64,000 bases of DNA from GCA-003244245 sp050699875 (GCA_050699875.1 JBOHFX010000002.1:1-64000); one strand, 5' to 3'. Counted from the stretch's first letter, positions 34,754 through 43,848 are shown. Translations and numbers: made by a program. Notes: generated by a model from the letters alone, not told the origin.

Positions 34754-37354
34754 TCACGCACCAGCACCCGGAATGGAGCTGCGGGGAAGCCGCAGGTCGA
34801 CGCCCGGACCGGAGTCGACCTTGGCGAACGCCTCTCTTATGGTCTTGTCAATCCGCCCTCGCAGCGGCCGCACGCTGGCGTGATAGAGGTGGATCAACCG
34901 TTGGGACGCGGCTCGCTCGTCGGAGAGATCGACGCTCATGACATCGTCCGTGACGGCCTCCGCATCTGTGGTGAGTTGATCGAACCTCGATGCGAAACGG
35001 CCGGCGGAAGTTCGGTTGGCTTGGTTTATCGTGTCGATGAGCTCGCGAAGTTCCTCTGCCAGCATCAGCTGCAGGATAGGAGCAGGTGGGGGAGCGCCTT
35101 GGCCTTCGCCAAGGTCCTTCTGGGCTGCATTGATGCGCCGGCGAACCGTTTCATTGGCGTTGCTCCAATCGACTGGGATGCCCGCCTCATAGGCTGCCAG
35201 CCCCGCGGCACGCAGCGGTTCGATCCCGGACCGGTGCTGCGCGCCTTTCGCGGAGTCCCTGCCTTCGATACGGTTTACCAGCTCGTTCAGTTCGTCAATC
35301 GCGGCCTCGAACTCGGACAGTGGCGGGTAAAGCGCCGTCGTCTTGGCCTCGCTTAGCCGCATACCCTCGAGCAGAGTACGGGCCTCAGAGAGCGCGGCAT
35401 GGGTCTGGATGGGGTCGTGCTGCTCATCCATAAGGTGCTTGGCTCGACGGAGGAGGTCATCGATTTGCGGGCCGACGCGGAGCAGTTCGGCCGGTGGCGC
35501 TGTTCCCTCCATCTCCTGGAAACTGGCCCGGATCTGACGGTAATCCTGGCGGAGTTCAGACCACGACGGCACAGCCATTTTCGGTAGCTGCATCTCGACC
35601 GGCACGGTTTTGTTGGCAACCGGAATCGTCGCCGAGCCGGAGATCGTCCAGCCCTTGCAGAACTCTAGCGTGACAAAAACCGGAGAACCTATCGGGAGAT
35701 CGGGTGGCAGGTCAGGAACGACCACCTTTCCGACCGGACGGTTCCGCTCGTAAAACTCGATCAGCACCTCGCCCCGTTGAGTGGCGGTCTCCAGATTCAC
35801 CGTGGCGGCACGGTAGGGCAGCTTGGTGCCGGCCTTGGCGATGCGGCTCCGTCCGTCCTGGACCGCGACCGAGTAGTCGTGCGCCAAGATGTCGCCCTCG
35901 GGGATGACATCGCGGGCGCCGGCGTCCCAGTCGTGGACAGCCACGAGCTTCTGGCTGTCGACAGGTTGGGCACCTACCAGCACCTGGACGGTGAACCCGT
36001 TCTCGGCCTCCTCGCGAAGTTCCACATCAGTGAACAGGAAGCCACCGTCGGCGTTCGTGATCTCTTGCCGCCGGAAGGCGCCGTCATCGGAGCTGAGCGT
36101 GACGGTGACCCCCCCAGCCGATGGGATCGCCTCGCCGGGTGAGACCCGGCCGCTCACGTCGATCGAGGTCAGGGACGTGGTGGCGGGCGGGCGCTCCACG
36201 GTCAGGTAGGACGATCTGGTTGCCACAGTGGCCGCTTTCAGGGCTGCGCCCACCGCGACGCAGAGGTCGGGGTCGATGACCACCGGCTCCTGGTGGTACT
36301 CATCGGCGAGGAGTTGGCGAACGAACGGGATTCGGGAGGACCCCCCGACCATGACGATGCCGCTCAGGTCCGCCGCGCGGACGTCAGCTTTCGCCAAGGC
36401 ACGAGCGCAGGAGGCCAGCGTGCCCCGCAAGTCCTCCTCGATCTTCTGCTCGAAGTCTTCCCGGGGCAGGTACAGGTTGATGTTCATTGGTGTGCCGGTG
36501 CGGTCACTGATGGTGGTTTCCACGATCTGAGCTTCGGGTTCACGGGACAAGTCGTGTTTGGCCACCTCAGCCACCGACAGCAGCTGGGAGCGGATGGCCT
36601 GATCCCGCGGGTCTTCGACCTCGAGATCCAGGTCGTAGCTATCGAGCTCCGCGATCATCCATTTCACGATCTGCCAGTCGAAGTCGTAGCCGCCGAGGTA
36701 CGGGTTCCCGTCGAACGAGCGGTTCTCGAACCCGATGTCCGGGTCCCATCTGACGATGGAGTCGTCGAAGGTGCCGCCACCGAGGTCGTAGACCATGAAC
36801 GTCGTCGGATCGACCAGTTCCCGCGTCCGGGTGTACATGAGCGCGGCGGCGACCGGCTCGAGCAGTGTCTCCACGACCTCCAAGCCGGCCCGCTCGCCAG
36901 CCTCGGTCGTGAGGTTCTTGGCCTTGGTCTCGAAGAACGCCGGGACGGTGATGATGGCGCGGCAGACCGGCTCGCCGAGCACCTCCTCGGCGATCGCCTT
37001 CAGGTGGGCTAGCACGTGGGCGGAGGCCTCTTCGGGTGTCATGGTGCGGTAGCCCGCCGTCACCTGCTGGTCGGTGCCCATGGCACGTTTGAAGAACAGC
37101 GCCGGGGGCGGGACGTCGTTTCGCCGGGCCATCTTCTTGGCTCGCGAGCCGACGACCACCGTGCCGTCCTGGTCGACCCACACCGCTGATGCGGTGGTCT
37201 TCTCCTTCCGTTGGTTGGTGATCACGAGTGCGCCACCGGCCGGGATCAGCCGCCTGGTGGCCAGCAGCTCTTCCTTTCTGGGTATGTCCGCCGATTCGGG
37301 AACGGCTACGCAGCTATTGGTCGTCCCGAGATCAATCCCGATCACATGGCTCAT
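34754..37354 (-). CDS. Hsp70 chaperone with inserted Ig-like (carboxypeptidase-regulatory-like) domain
   Basis: An 866-residue Hsp70. ATPase motifs are intact: VIGIDLGTTNSCVAV (4-18), VYDLGGGTFDDS (188-199), VMVGGSSRIPFV (334-345). At about 398-462 a beta-sandwich segment (SGRVSPGEAIPSAGGVTVTL then TNADGGFLFTDVEL) looks like a carboxypeptidase-regulatory-like domain, a fold that usually binds other proteins or sugars. A canonical-like beta substrate-binding region follows (about 480-600), then a long helical lid and coiled coil to the end. The start overlaps the GrpE-like gene by 23 bases. It is paralogous to the operon A Hsp70 only in the ATPase part. Confidence 0.88.
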   Translation of the reverse strand: MSHVIGIDLGTTNSCVAVPESADIPRKEELLATRRLIPAGGALVITNQRKEKTTASAVWVDQDGTVVVGSRAKKMARRNDVPPPALFFKRAMGTDQQVTAGYRTMTPEEASAHVLAHLKAIAEEVLGEPVCRAIITVPAFFETKAKNLTTEAGERAGLEVVETLLEPVAAALMYTRTRELVDPTTFMVYDLGGGTFDDSIVRWDPDIGFENRSFDGNPYLGGYDFDWQIVKWMIAELDSYDLDLEVEDPRDQAIRSQLLSVAEVAKHDLSREPEAQIVETTISDRTGTPMNINLYLPREDFEQKIEEDLRGTLASCARALAKADVRAADLSGIVMVGGSSRIPFVRQLLADEYHQEPVVIDPDLCVAVGAALKAATVATRSSYLTVERPPATTSLTSIDVSGRVSPGEAIPSAGGVTVTLSSDDGAFRRQEITNADGGFLFTDVELREEAENGFTVQVLVGAQPVDSQKLVAVHDWDAGARDVIPEGDILAHDYSVAVQDGRSRIAKAGTKLPYRAATVNLETATQRGEVLIEFYERNRPVGKVVVPDLPPDLPIGSPVFVTLEFCKGWTISGSATIPVANKTVPVEMQLPKMAVPSWSELRQDYRQIRASFQEMEGTAPPAELLRVGPQIDDLLRRAKHLMDEQHDPIQTHAALSEARTLLEGMRLSEAKTTALYPPLSEFEAAIDELNELVNRIEGRDSAKGAQHRSGIEPLRAAGLAAYEAGIPVDWSNANETVRRRINAAQKDLGEGQGAPPPAPILQLMLAEELRELIDTINQANRTSAGRFASRFDQLTTDAEAVTDDVMSVDLSDERAASQRLIHLYHASVRPLRGRIDKTIREAFAKVDSGPGVDLRLPRSSIPGAGA

Positions 37355-37898
37355 CGGTCACCTCCTGTGGCTGCACTACTGGTTGGTCAGGGATAGCCGT
37401 CTCGACCTCGATCTGGGCCTGGCAGATCAGCTCGCCACCGAGAAGCACCCCCGGGCTCAACGTCGCGCGCACGCGCGGCCGATCGACGTCTGCGGTGGGA
37501 ATCCACGCCGTGACCTGCACTTGATGGTCGATCTCAAAGGTGAACGGCCGGCCGTCATGGTAGATCAGTTCGGCGCCGGCACGGGTGAGGACCTGCTCGT
37601 AGCGGTCCCGGATCGTGGCCAACAAGCTGGACTGCTCGCCCAGGCTGGCGCCCTCCAGCACCCCGGTGTGCCGGTCGAGGAAGACCCTGAGCTGGTGGTG
37701 AGCACGGGCCAGGTCGATCACGAGATTCCGCAGCTGGTCGTGATCGTTGGCCTGCTGCCGCCCCGCCTCCTCGCGGACCGCTTGCAGCTTACGAGCGTTC
37801 TGGTGCAACAGGTGCCACACTTCACGCTGGAGGTTGGCGGGTTGCGCTGTGCGCAATGGCCGCTCGATCTCGGTGATCTTGATTGGGTCGGTGGTCAT
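37332..37898 (-). CDS. GrpE-like coiled-coil/beta protein (candidate exchange factor)
   Basis: A 188-residue protein of uncertain family. The N-terminal 100 residues are amphipathic helices with long coiled-coil character (LLHQNARKLQAVREEAGRQQ, NLVIDLARAHHQLRVF). The C-terminal half is a compact beta segment (FEIDHQVQVTAW... LLGGELICQAQIEVE). The layout mimics GrpE, and it sits directly between the J-like gene and the Hsp70, as GrpE does in operon A, so I infer an exchange factor. The GrpE signature itself is not well preserved. It overlaps the J-like gene by four bases. Confidence 0.6.
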   Translation of the reverse strand: MTTDPIKITEIERPLRTAQPANLQREVWHLLHQNARKLQAVREEAGRQQANDHDQLRNLVIDLARAHHQLRVFLDRHTGVLEGASLGEQSSLLATIRDRYEQVLTRAGAELIYHDGRPFTFEIDHQVQVTAWIPTADVDRPRVRATLSPGVLLGGELICQAQIEVETAIPDQPVVQPQEVTDEPCDRD

Positions 37899-38332
37899 CG
37901 CAACTCGATGAGGCTCGGGAATGTCCGCTCGACCGGAGCGGGGACGAGACGGGCGAGCCGCTGCGCGTTGAGGACGCCTTGCGGGTTGGGGACCGGGGGG
38001 AGGACCTCGGCCAGACGGCCGGCGACGTGCCGGAGGTCGATCGAAACGAGTTTCGGCCGGTGTGTGCAGAGCTCGGCATACAGTCGCGTCTCGGGGTTCA
38101 AGATGCGATCCTCCGCCTCGTTGACCTCAGCGACGTCGAGCTGCTCCCCGAAAAGGGCGAACCTCTCCGGGGCATTTTGGATGCGCTGCCGACGCTGACG
38201 AATGGCGTTTCTTACCGGCCCCGGCCCCTTCGCAGTGGGAGTGAGACCCAAAATCTGGAACGGCGTGCGGCGATAGGGATTGTACCCTGGCCGCCACTCT
38301 TCCCACGGGCTGGTGGCCTGTTCCACAGTCAA
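37895..38332 (-). CDS. J-like co-chaperone of operon B (no HPD)
   Basis: A 145-residue protein with a J-like N-terminal region (about 20-85): TPFQILGLTPTAKG, then a basic helix VRNAIRQRRQRIQ, then AEDRILNPETRLYAEL, which matches the helix IV end of J domains. The HPD motif is missing, as in the operon A counterparts. The C-terminal 50 residues are Pro-rich and unassigned. Four-base overlap with the next gene. It would be the adaptor for the 866-residue Hsp70. Confidence 0.75.
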   Translation of the reverse strand: MTVEQATSPWEEWRPGYNPYRRTPFQILGLTPTAKGPGPVRNAIRQRRQRIQNAPERFALFGEQLDVAEVNEAEDRILNPETRLYAELCTHRPKLVSIDLRHVAGRLAEVLPPVPNPQGVLNAQRLARLVPAPVERTFPSLIELR

Positions 38333-38366
38333 TTCCTTCCGCTCGCCGGATCCGTCTTCGAAATTG

Positions 38367-39731
38367 CTATCTCCCGCGGTTTGTTGTGCGCCGGATCTGC
38401 AGTAATCGCTGCAGCTTGTCCACGTCTGCCGCGTTCATCTTGCCTGATTCACGCGCCAGCGTGCTGGCTCGAGAAATGGCCCGCTCCGCCTCGACGAGCG
38501 CGGCATTCGTCGGGTTCTCGGGAATGAGAAGCGTTTGAGCCAATCCGAAAAAACTCTCGGCATCGGAAGGATCGAGCGTGGTTGCTCGACGGCAGTGCTG
38601 GGCGGCCCCGCCGTAGTCTCTCCTGGCCACCAGGCACAGCCCCCACAGCGACTCGACACTGGCCTCAATCGAGGGCAGCGCCGAGTAGTAGCTGTCGAGT
38701 GTCACGTGTGGGTCGAGCTGACGGGCCACGGCGAAGTGCTTGACGGCCGTGGCGGCGGCTCGCTCACACTCCCGGCGAGACTCGGGGTCTGACTCCCATG
38801 AGAAACGTCGGCTGACCAACTGGTAATTCACCAAGCCGCCCCAGACCTCATGGCGCGCGATCTCGGTGCTCAATGCCTCGGGAGGCAGCCCGCCGGGACG
38901 CAGCGCCCTGAGGCGATCGACATAACCCGCCACGCCAGCCGGATCAGGAGGCGACACGCCGAGCGCCGTGAGGATCTGCCCGACGGCGGCAACATTGTCG
39001 GAGACGCGAGCAAAGCCGTCGTCGGAGTCCCACAGCTGCTCATTGAACATTCGATACACGTAAAGCAATGATCGGAGAAGGTGGGCATTGTCTTGGTCGA
39101 TGTGCTGCCACCTGCGCAAGCGAGCGATCATTCTTTCGAAATCGGCGGTCATGACGGCCTCGGGAACAGCCGCCAACACCTCCTCCGTGAATTGGCGCCG
39201 GATGCGGTCGATCACATCAGGGTCGAAGGGCGCAGATGTCAAGACACTCATATGGCTCCTTGCCCGTTCGGGGTCGCTTGCCTGGTAAGCGGCGATCAGA
39301 TCGCGGTGCGGCTCGAGGAGCTCACGTGGCAGCCGGGCCCGAACCCCGGCAATGACGCCAGGGGCGATCTCAGCGCCCATGCGCTCACTGAGGTGCTCGG
39401 CCATCCGCGCCCAGAACGCGTCATCGGCATGAACCGCCGACCAGTGCCGTAGGGCGGCGGTCCAGTGCTGAAACGCCTCACGCCTGCCCGCCGTCTCCAG
39501 GTCGTAGGCCTTGGCATGGTGCAAGATCGCAAGGTGGTGATCACGCCAAGGGTCGGAACCGGAGGCTCGTGTCCAGATTGCCTCGGCCTGCTCCGTCCAC
39601 GGGTGCAGCTCACCGTCCTTGGCCAGGGCGGCATAAGCCTGCTGGTCCGGGCTGAGACTCTTCGCAAGCGAGGCCGACAGCTCGGCTGCAATGGCTTGCA
39701 ACTCGGTACGGCAGAACTCGCTGGTGGTCAC
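38367..39731 (-). CDS. TPR-like helical protein of operon B
   Basis: A 454-residue helical repeat protein. Its N-terminal region (HHLAILHHAKAYDLETAG ... HWSAVHADDAFWARM) is clearly similar to a segment in the C-terminal half of the CHAT protein in operon A (around residues 1060-1110, YWGRVLSDDPYWASW), showing shared ancestry. The C-terminal 100 residues hold standard TPR motifs (GAAQHCRRATTLDPSDAESFFGLAQ). The GTG at 39731 overlaps the Clp-like stop in a GTGA; longer frames to 39887 run into that gene and are rejected. Probable adaptor. Confidence 0.8.
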   Translation of the reverse strand: MTTSEFCRTELQAIAAELSASLAKSLSPDQQAYAALAKDGELHPWTEQAEAIWTRASGSDPWRDHHLAILHHAKAYDLETAGRREAFQHWTAALRHWSAVHADDAFWARMAEHLSERMGAEIAPGVIAGVRARLPRELLEPHRDLIAAYQASDPERARSHMSVLTSAPFDPDVIDRIRRQFTEEVLAAVPEAVMTADFERMIARLRRWQHIDQDNAHLLRSLLYVYRMFNEQLWDSDDGFARVSDNVAAVGQILTALGVSPPDPAGVAGYVDRLRALRPGGLPPEALSTEIARHEVWGGLVNYQLVSRRFSWESDPESRRECERAAATAVKHFAVARQLDPHVTLDSYYSALPSIEASVESLWGLCLVARRDYGGAAQHCRRATTLDPSDAESFFGLAQTLLIPENPTNAALVEAERAISRASTLARESGKMNAADVDKLQRLLQIRRTTNRGR

Positions 39732-41659
39732 GATGGTGCCACCGTGAGGTCGTCTCCATCGACGCTGACGCGCACCCGGCCGATGGCCTCGCGCCGCCGA
39801 CGTGTTTGTTGGACGAGACGGAGCAGGGCAGGAAGGAGATCGGCCACGCACCGGTTGACGCCTCGGGCCGCCTCGTCCGGCCGCCATGCCGTGGCGCGGG
39901 CCGCCAAGTAACCCGGAAGATCATCAGACCAGGTGAGCTCCACGGCGAGCCTTTGTCGTACTCTGGCGGCCTCTTGCTGGAGGCAGGCGACCGCGATCGC
40001 TCTCAGCTCAGCGTCACCGAACGGCTCGAAGACGATCACCTCATCCACCCGGTTGAGTAGCTCGGGGCGGAAGTAACCCTCAAGCAGGTGGCGCCACGCA
40101 GCACGCTGGCCAAGGACACGATCACCAGGAGTGCCGCCATCGTCTTCGGCCCGCCGGGCGAATTCTTTGGCTCCGAGGTTAGAGGTCAAGACAATGACCG
40201 ACGCCCGGGCGTCGCGGACCGGACCGGCCGGGTCACTGATCTTGCCTTCGTCCAGCAGCCGCAACAAGGCGTCGAACACCCGCTCGTCGGCCTTTTCCAC
40301 CTCGTCGAACAACAGCACCCGCCGCGCATTGTCTCGAAGGCCGTTGGTGAGCTTCCCCTCGCCGAAGCCGACGTAGCCCGGCGGCGCTCCGATGAAGTTG
40401 TTGATCGACTCTCGGGTGTTGAACTGACCCATCTCGAACATGAGGATGTCGTCCTCAGAGCCGAACAGGATGCGGGCCAGCACTCTGGCGGTCATGGTCT
40501 TGCCGGTCCCGCTCGGACCGCAGAGCAGAAATGCGGCTGCCGGCCGATCGTCGTTCTGGTAGCCCAGTTCAAGGCCCAGCATGATGCGCTCAAGGTAGGG
40601 AATCAGCCGCTCCACCGCGCTGTGCTGGCCAACGACGCTGGCGCGGAGCGTTTCCACCGCCTCCTCGGCGGACAGCGTGCAGGTGGCGGTTTCGGAGATC
40701 GTCTGCTCCTGGTAGAGGTTGGTGGCGAACCGGAGAAGCCCGTCGGTATCAACCCCGACATCCCGGAAGAAGTTGGCGACGACGCCCCCGCGCACCTCAA
40801 GCATCGCCGCCAGCAGGTCACGCTCATCGATGTGGACGCTGAAGCGGTTGCGTGCGATCGCCGCGGCGCTTTCCAGCACCAGGACCAGCGCCAGCTCCAT
40901 CGTGGACCGGCGCAGGGGCACCTCGGCGATAGCGGGTCGGGGGCGGCCACGTACGAGGGTGAGCAGGCGGGCCCGCACCCCCTGGACGTCGTGCTCCTGA
41001 AAATGAAGCCCGAGCTCGAGCAACCCATTGGGGGTCACTGCCATGGTGTGAAGAAGGAGCGTGGTGCTCGAGCGGTCCAGGCCGAGCGCGGCGGCCTCGC
41101 GGGCCATCGTGGCCAGTACCTGCCGGGTGTGCGGGCTGAAGGCGCTCAGGTCCAGCTCGCCGCTGGATTTGTGGAATAACGTGGGCGCGGGTTGGCCGTC
41201 GAGTAGCTGCCTACCCCAATCCTTGGCGTCGATCCTGGCAAAGCGTTCGAAAACCTCGACGGCGGGCGATTCCAACCGGATGAGCGCCTCGCCCAGCAGG
41301 TTCCGCTCAGAGACTCGCTCGCCGTGCGCCACCCGCTCGCGCAATGCCGCGAACACCTCACTGGTCGCAGTGGACGCCGTCGTCTCGTTGACTGAATCGA
41401 TGGTCGCCGGGGGCTCGCCAGTCCCGAACTGCCGCAGTGCCTGGATGAGCGAATCGATGGGAATCTGACGCCCACGAAAGAACAATTCCGCTATGCCGCC
41501 AGGTATCCGGCTCAGTGCAAGAACGATGTGAGAAGGCTCCACCCGCTCGGCTCGCAGCGCTGTCGCCGTAGCCGGGATGTCCCGCAGGTCATCGGTCACG
41601 GCCCGAAGACGCGATTCGACGCTCGCTGATGTGATCCCGAAGATGTCGTCCCTCCTCAT
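39728..41659 (-). CDS. Clp-type AAA+ unfoldase with multiple N-type repeats and a single AAA module
   Basis: A 643-residue ATPase. About residues 10-320 hold roughly four ClpN-like helical repeats (starts near 13, 98, 172 and 251). One AAA+ module follows with Walker A GPSGTGKT (381-388), pore loop GYVGFGEG (428-435), Walker B VLLFDE (448-453), sensor LTSN (491-494) and an arginine-finger motif FRPELLNRVDE (530-540), then the C-terminal lid. Housekeeping ClpB/ClpC have two modules; this protein lacks D1 and the ClpB middle domain. I see no ClpP-docking IGF/LGF loop, so coupling to a different protease is possible, perhaps the co-encoded caspases (inference). Confidence 0.88.
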   Translation of the reverse strand: MRRDDIFGITSASVESRLRAVTDDLRDIPATATALRAERVEPSHIVLALSRIPGGIAELFFRGRQIPIDSLIQALRQFGTGEPPATIDSVNETTASTATSEVFAALRERVAHGERVSERNLLGEALIRLESPAVEVFERFARIDAKDWGRQLLDGQPAPTLFHKSSGELDLSAFSPHTRQVLATMAREAAALGLDRSSTTLLLHTMAVTPNGLLELGLHFQEHDVQGVRARLLTLVRGRPRPAIAEVPLRRSTMELALVLVLESAAAIARNRFSVHIDERDLLAAMLEVRGGVVANFFRDVGVDTDGLLRFATNLYQEQTISETATCTLSAEEAVETLRASVVGQHSAVERLIPYLERIMLGLELGYQNDDRPAAAFLLCGPSGTGKTMTARVLARILFGSEDDILMFEMGQFNTRESINNFIGAPPGYVGFGEGKLTNGLRDNARRVLLFDEVEKADERVFDALLRLLDEGKISDPAGPVRDARASVIVLTSNLGAKEFARRAEDDGGTPGDRVLGQRAAWRHLLEGYFRPELLNRVDEVIVFEPFGDAELRAIAVACLQQEAARVRQRLAVELTWSDDLPGYLAARATAWRPDEAARGVNRCVADLLPALLRLVQQTRRRREAIGRVRVSVDGDDLTVAPS

Positions 41660-43719
41660 CTCAACAGGCGTTGGGCGAGCTCAGCGTCGCCCGCGGCCAC
41701 ACCAGCCTGCCCCCCGCGAGCCGATTCCACACTCTTCGTCAGAACAGCATGGGCGCCGGCGACTCGGACCCATTCGGGCAGCTCGCGGGGATTACCGACG
41801 AGGGCAACCATTTCGGCGAGCAAGTCTCGATCATGCCGCGCCACTGCTGCCACAAGGGGCCATGGATCGGACGGACCGGCTGACAACCACTGGCGCCCGT
41901 AGGTCCTGACTACCCGCCGAGCCCAGTCGACAAGGGCCTGATCATTGTTTTCGAGCACGGCGAGCAACACCGACCCCTCCTCCATGGGGCCCCAGCCTTT
42001 GTTGATGTCACTTCGACATTGAGCGAGTCCCCGAAGCAACGCGACGGCCCGGACCTGCTCACCTCGGCGAAGGTGACCAATCGCCCGCCAGAAGGCGATA
42101 CCGGGCACGGGTGCGCCAGTGACATCGAGAGCCTCCAGCCGATCGAGCGCGTTGGTGTCGTCGCTCAAGGAGTCGGTGATCGCGGCCAGCAGCGCGTACT
42201 CCTGGTCGTTGTGCAGCCGCGACGCCTCGGCGAACTTCTGCCGGGCGGCTGCGATCTTCCCGACCGAGAGAAGACGGTGTCCCTCCCGTGCCTGGTGGTA
42301 AGCGAGGCGCTCCGCGGCGTGGGTCGATCCCTGCCGGATCGCAACCTCGTACCGCCCCAGCGCCTCCGACGGCAGCGCCGCCGGGGACGATGCCCTGCGC
42401 AGCGCAAGATCACCCAGGGCGCAGAGCTGATCAGCCCGGGAGAGAATTTTGGGAACGATGACCAGGTCGAGGAGCTCGAAGGCGGGCTGGTGGCCATCCA
42501 GCGCTTGCCCGCGCGTAGGAGGGGCAAGGCGGAGATTCTGGTCGAGATAAGTCCACAGGTAGGTGGTGACACCGCGGCGGAAGGCCCCGGTGAGCGTGGC
42601 GCGGGGCGTGCCCCGGCAAGCGTCGAGCAGCACCTCCAGCGAATCTTGGCTCTTACTTGAGAGCACCGTCTCGATCGTCGCCCAGTCGTCCCCGAAACGG
42701 TCCGATCGGGGGCTGCCGACCCACGCCCGAACCACTGACGACGTCATATCCTTTGAAACGCACTGAGGGCAGCTACGGTTCAATTTCGCAAGCGCCGAGA
42801 TTGCGCCACTGGGCCGTTGGGCCGCGATCAACACGAGGTTGCGTTGAATATCGTGGGCGTACTCCACCAACCGATCCGCACTGGATTTACGGCCGAACTC
42901 AGTGATCGCGCTCAACCGTAGCGTTGCGGCTTCGTCCAATCTGCCGGCTTCATCCAGCCGGTCTGCCTCCAGGGATTTCGCCTGGAACTCTCGGTGTGGT
43001 TTCTCGAACCACTGTCGCCACCAGCTTGTCAGACGACCTTGTTTAGTCGTGAGCGCGATGACGGCCGCGCTGAACGCAGTATCTGTGATGAGGTAGAGAA
43101 CGACAGCACCTGGAAGGAGCAGCGCCACGACCAAGGTGACGATCAGGATGCCGGCTCCCCGGTATGCCGGACGACCGGCAGAAGCTTGCATACCCACCGC
43201 GGATACGACGACGAAGACAAGAAGTAGCATCAGATAGACGAGGACGCCAATCCCGTTGCCCTGAGTAAACAGCGTCTTGCCGAGATCGACCCCGAGCCAC
43301 GAGAGCTGCCCGCCGCTGTCTTTCAGGCCTTGCCACAGCGCGGTGCCCTGCTCAACATACCTAGGCCCCCCACCGGTGCTGGGGTCAACGGTCGCCAAAC
43401 CCCTAACGATCATGAACAGGATGACTAGCACCGCCAGCCGGAGGGGGATGAGGACGCAGCCCGGACCCAGCGCCACTCCATGGCGGCGGTACAGGGCCAT
43501 GGTCGCGGTGTGGCGTGCCGCCAAGTCCGTCCCGTGCAGTGCCTGGATCCTTTGGATCTCTGGCCGCAGGGCGATGAGTTTCTCCCCGGAACGAGCACTC
43601 CGGATGGTCAGGGGCACAAAAAGCAGTCCCACCAGCAGGGACACCAGCACGAAGGCGCCCGCGTACGAAGGCCACACCTCGTAAGCCAGGCGCACGACCT
43701 CGGCAGCCCCGTCAAGCAC
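41656..43719 (-). CDS. YidC/Oxa1-type insertase fused to TPR-like domain
   Basis: A 687-residue protein. The first 220 residues form a YidC/Oxa1/Alb3-type domain: a first helix, the cytoplasmic hairpin with PLTIRSARSGEKLIALRPEIQRIQ and MALYRRHGVALGPGC, and three or four further hydrophobic helices ending near residue 225. From about 235 to the end the protein is soluble and TPR-like, with a Cys pair CPQC near residue 318. GTG start, with GAGGG eight bases upstream. First gene of operon B, overlapping the Clp-like gene by four bases. It probably anchors the chaperone set to the membrane or inserts a protein. Confidence 0.87.
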   Translation of the reverse strand: MLDGAAEVVRLAYEVWPSYAGAFVLVSLLVGLLFVPLTIRSARSGEKLIALRPEIQRIQALHGTDLAARHTATMALYRRHGVALGPGCVLIPLRLAVLVILFMIVRGLATVDPSTGGGPRYVEQGTALWQGLKDSGGQLSWLGVDLGKTLFTQGNGIGVLVYLMLLLVFVVVSAVGMQASAGRPAYRGAGILIVTLVVALLLPGAVVLYLITDTAFSAAVIALTTKQGRLTSWWRQWFEKPHREFQAKSLEADRLDEAGRLDEAATLRLSAITEFGRKSSADRLVEYAHDIQRNLVLIAAQRPSGAISALAKLNRSCPQCVSKDMTSSVVRAWVGSPRSDRFGDDWATIETVLSSKSQDSLEVLLDACRGTPRATLTGAFRRGVTTYLWTYLDQNLRLAPPTRGQALDGHQPAFELLDLVIVPKILSRADQLCALGDLALRRASSPAALPSEALGRYEVAIRQGSTHAAERLAYHQAREGHRLLSVGKIAAARQKFAEASRLHNDQEYALLAAITDSLSDDTNALDRLEALDVTGAPVPGIAFWRAIGHLRRGEQVRAVALLRGLAQCRSDINKGWGPMEEGSVLLAVLENNDQALVDWARRVVRTYGRQWLSAGPSDPWPLVAAVARHDRDLLAEMVALVGNPRELPEWVRVAGAHAVLTKSVESARGGQAGVAAGDAELAQRLLR

Positions 43720-43848
43720 TTAGGCATCCCTCACAAGTTACCGCCGCCAGCCTCGCATGGCGTCTCCCTTGCCGATCAACGAACCGTTCCGCCGGCTCCC
43801 ACAACAATGCCTGACCTGCCGCCTCATCGTCTCCCACCCGGCGTAGTG

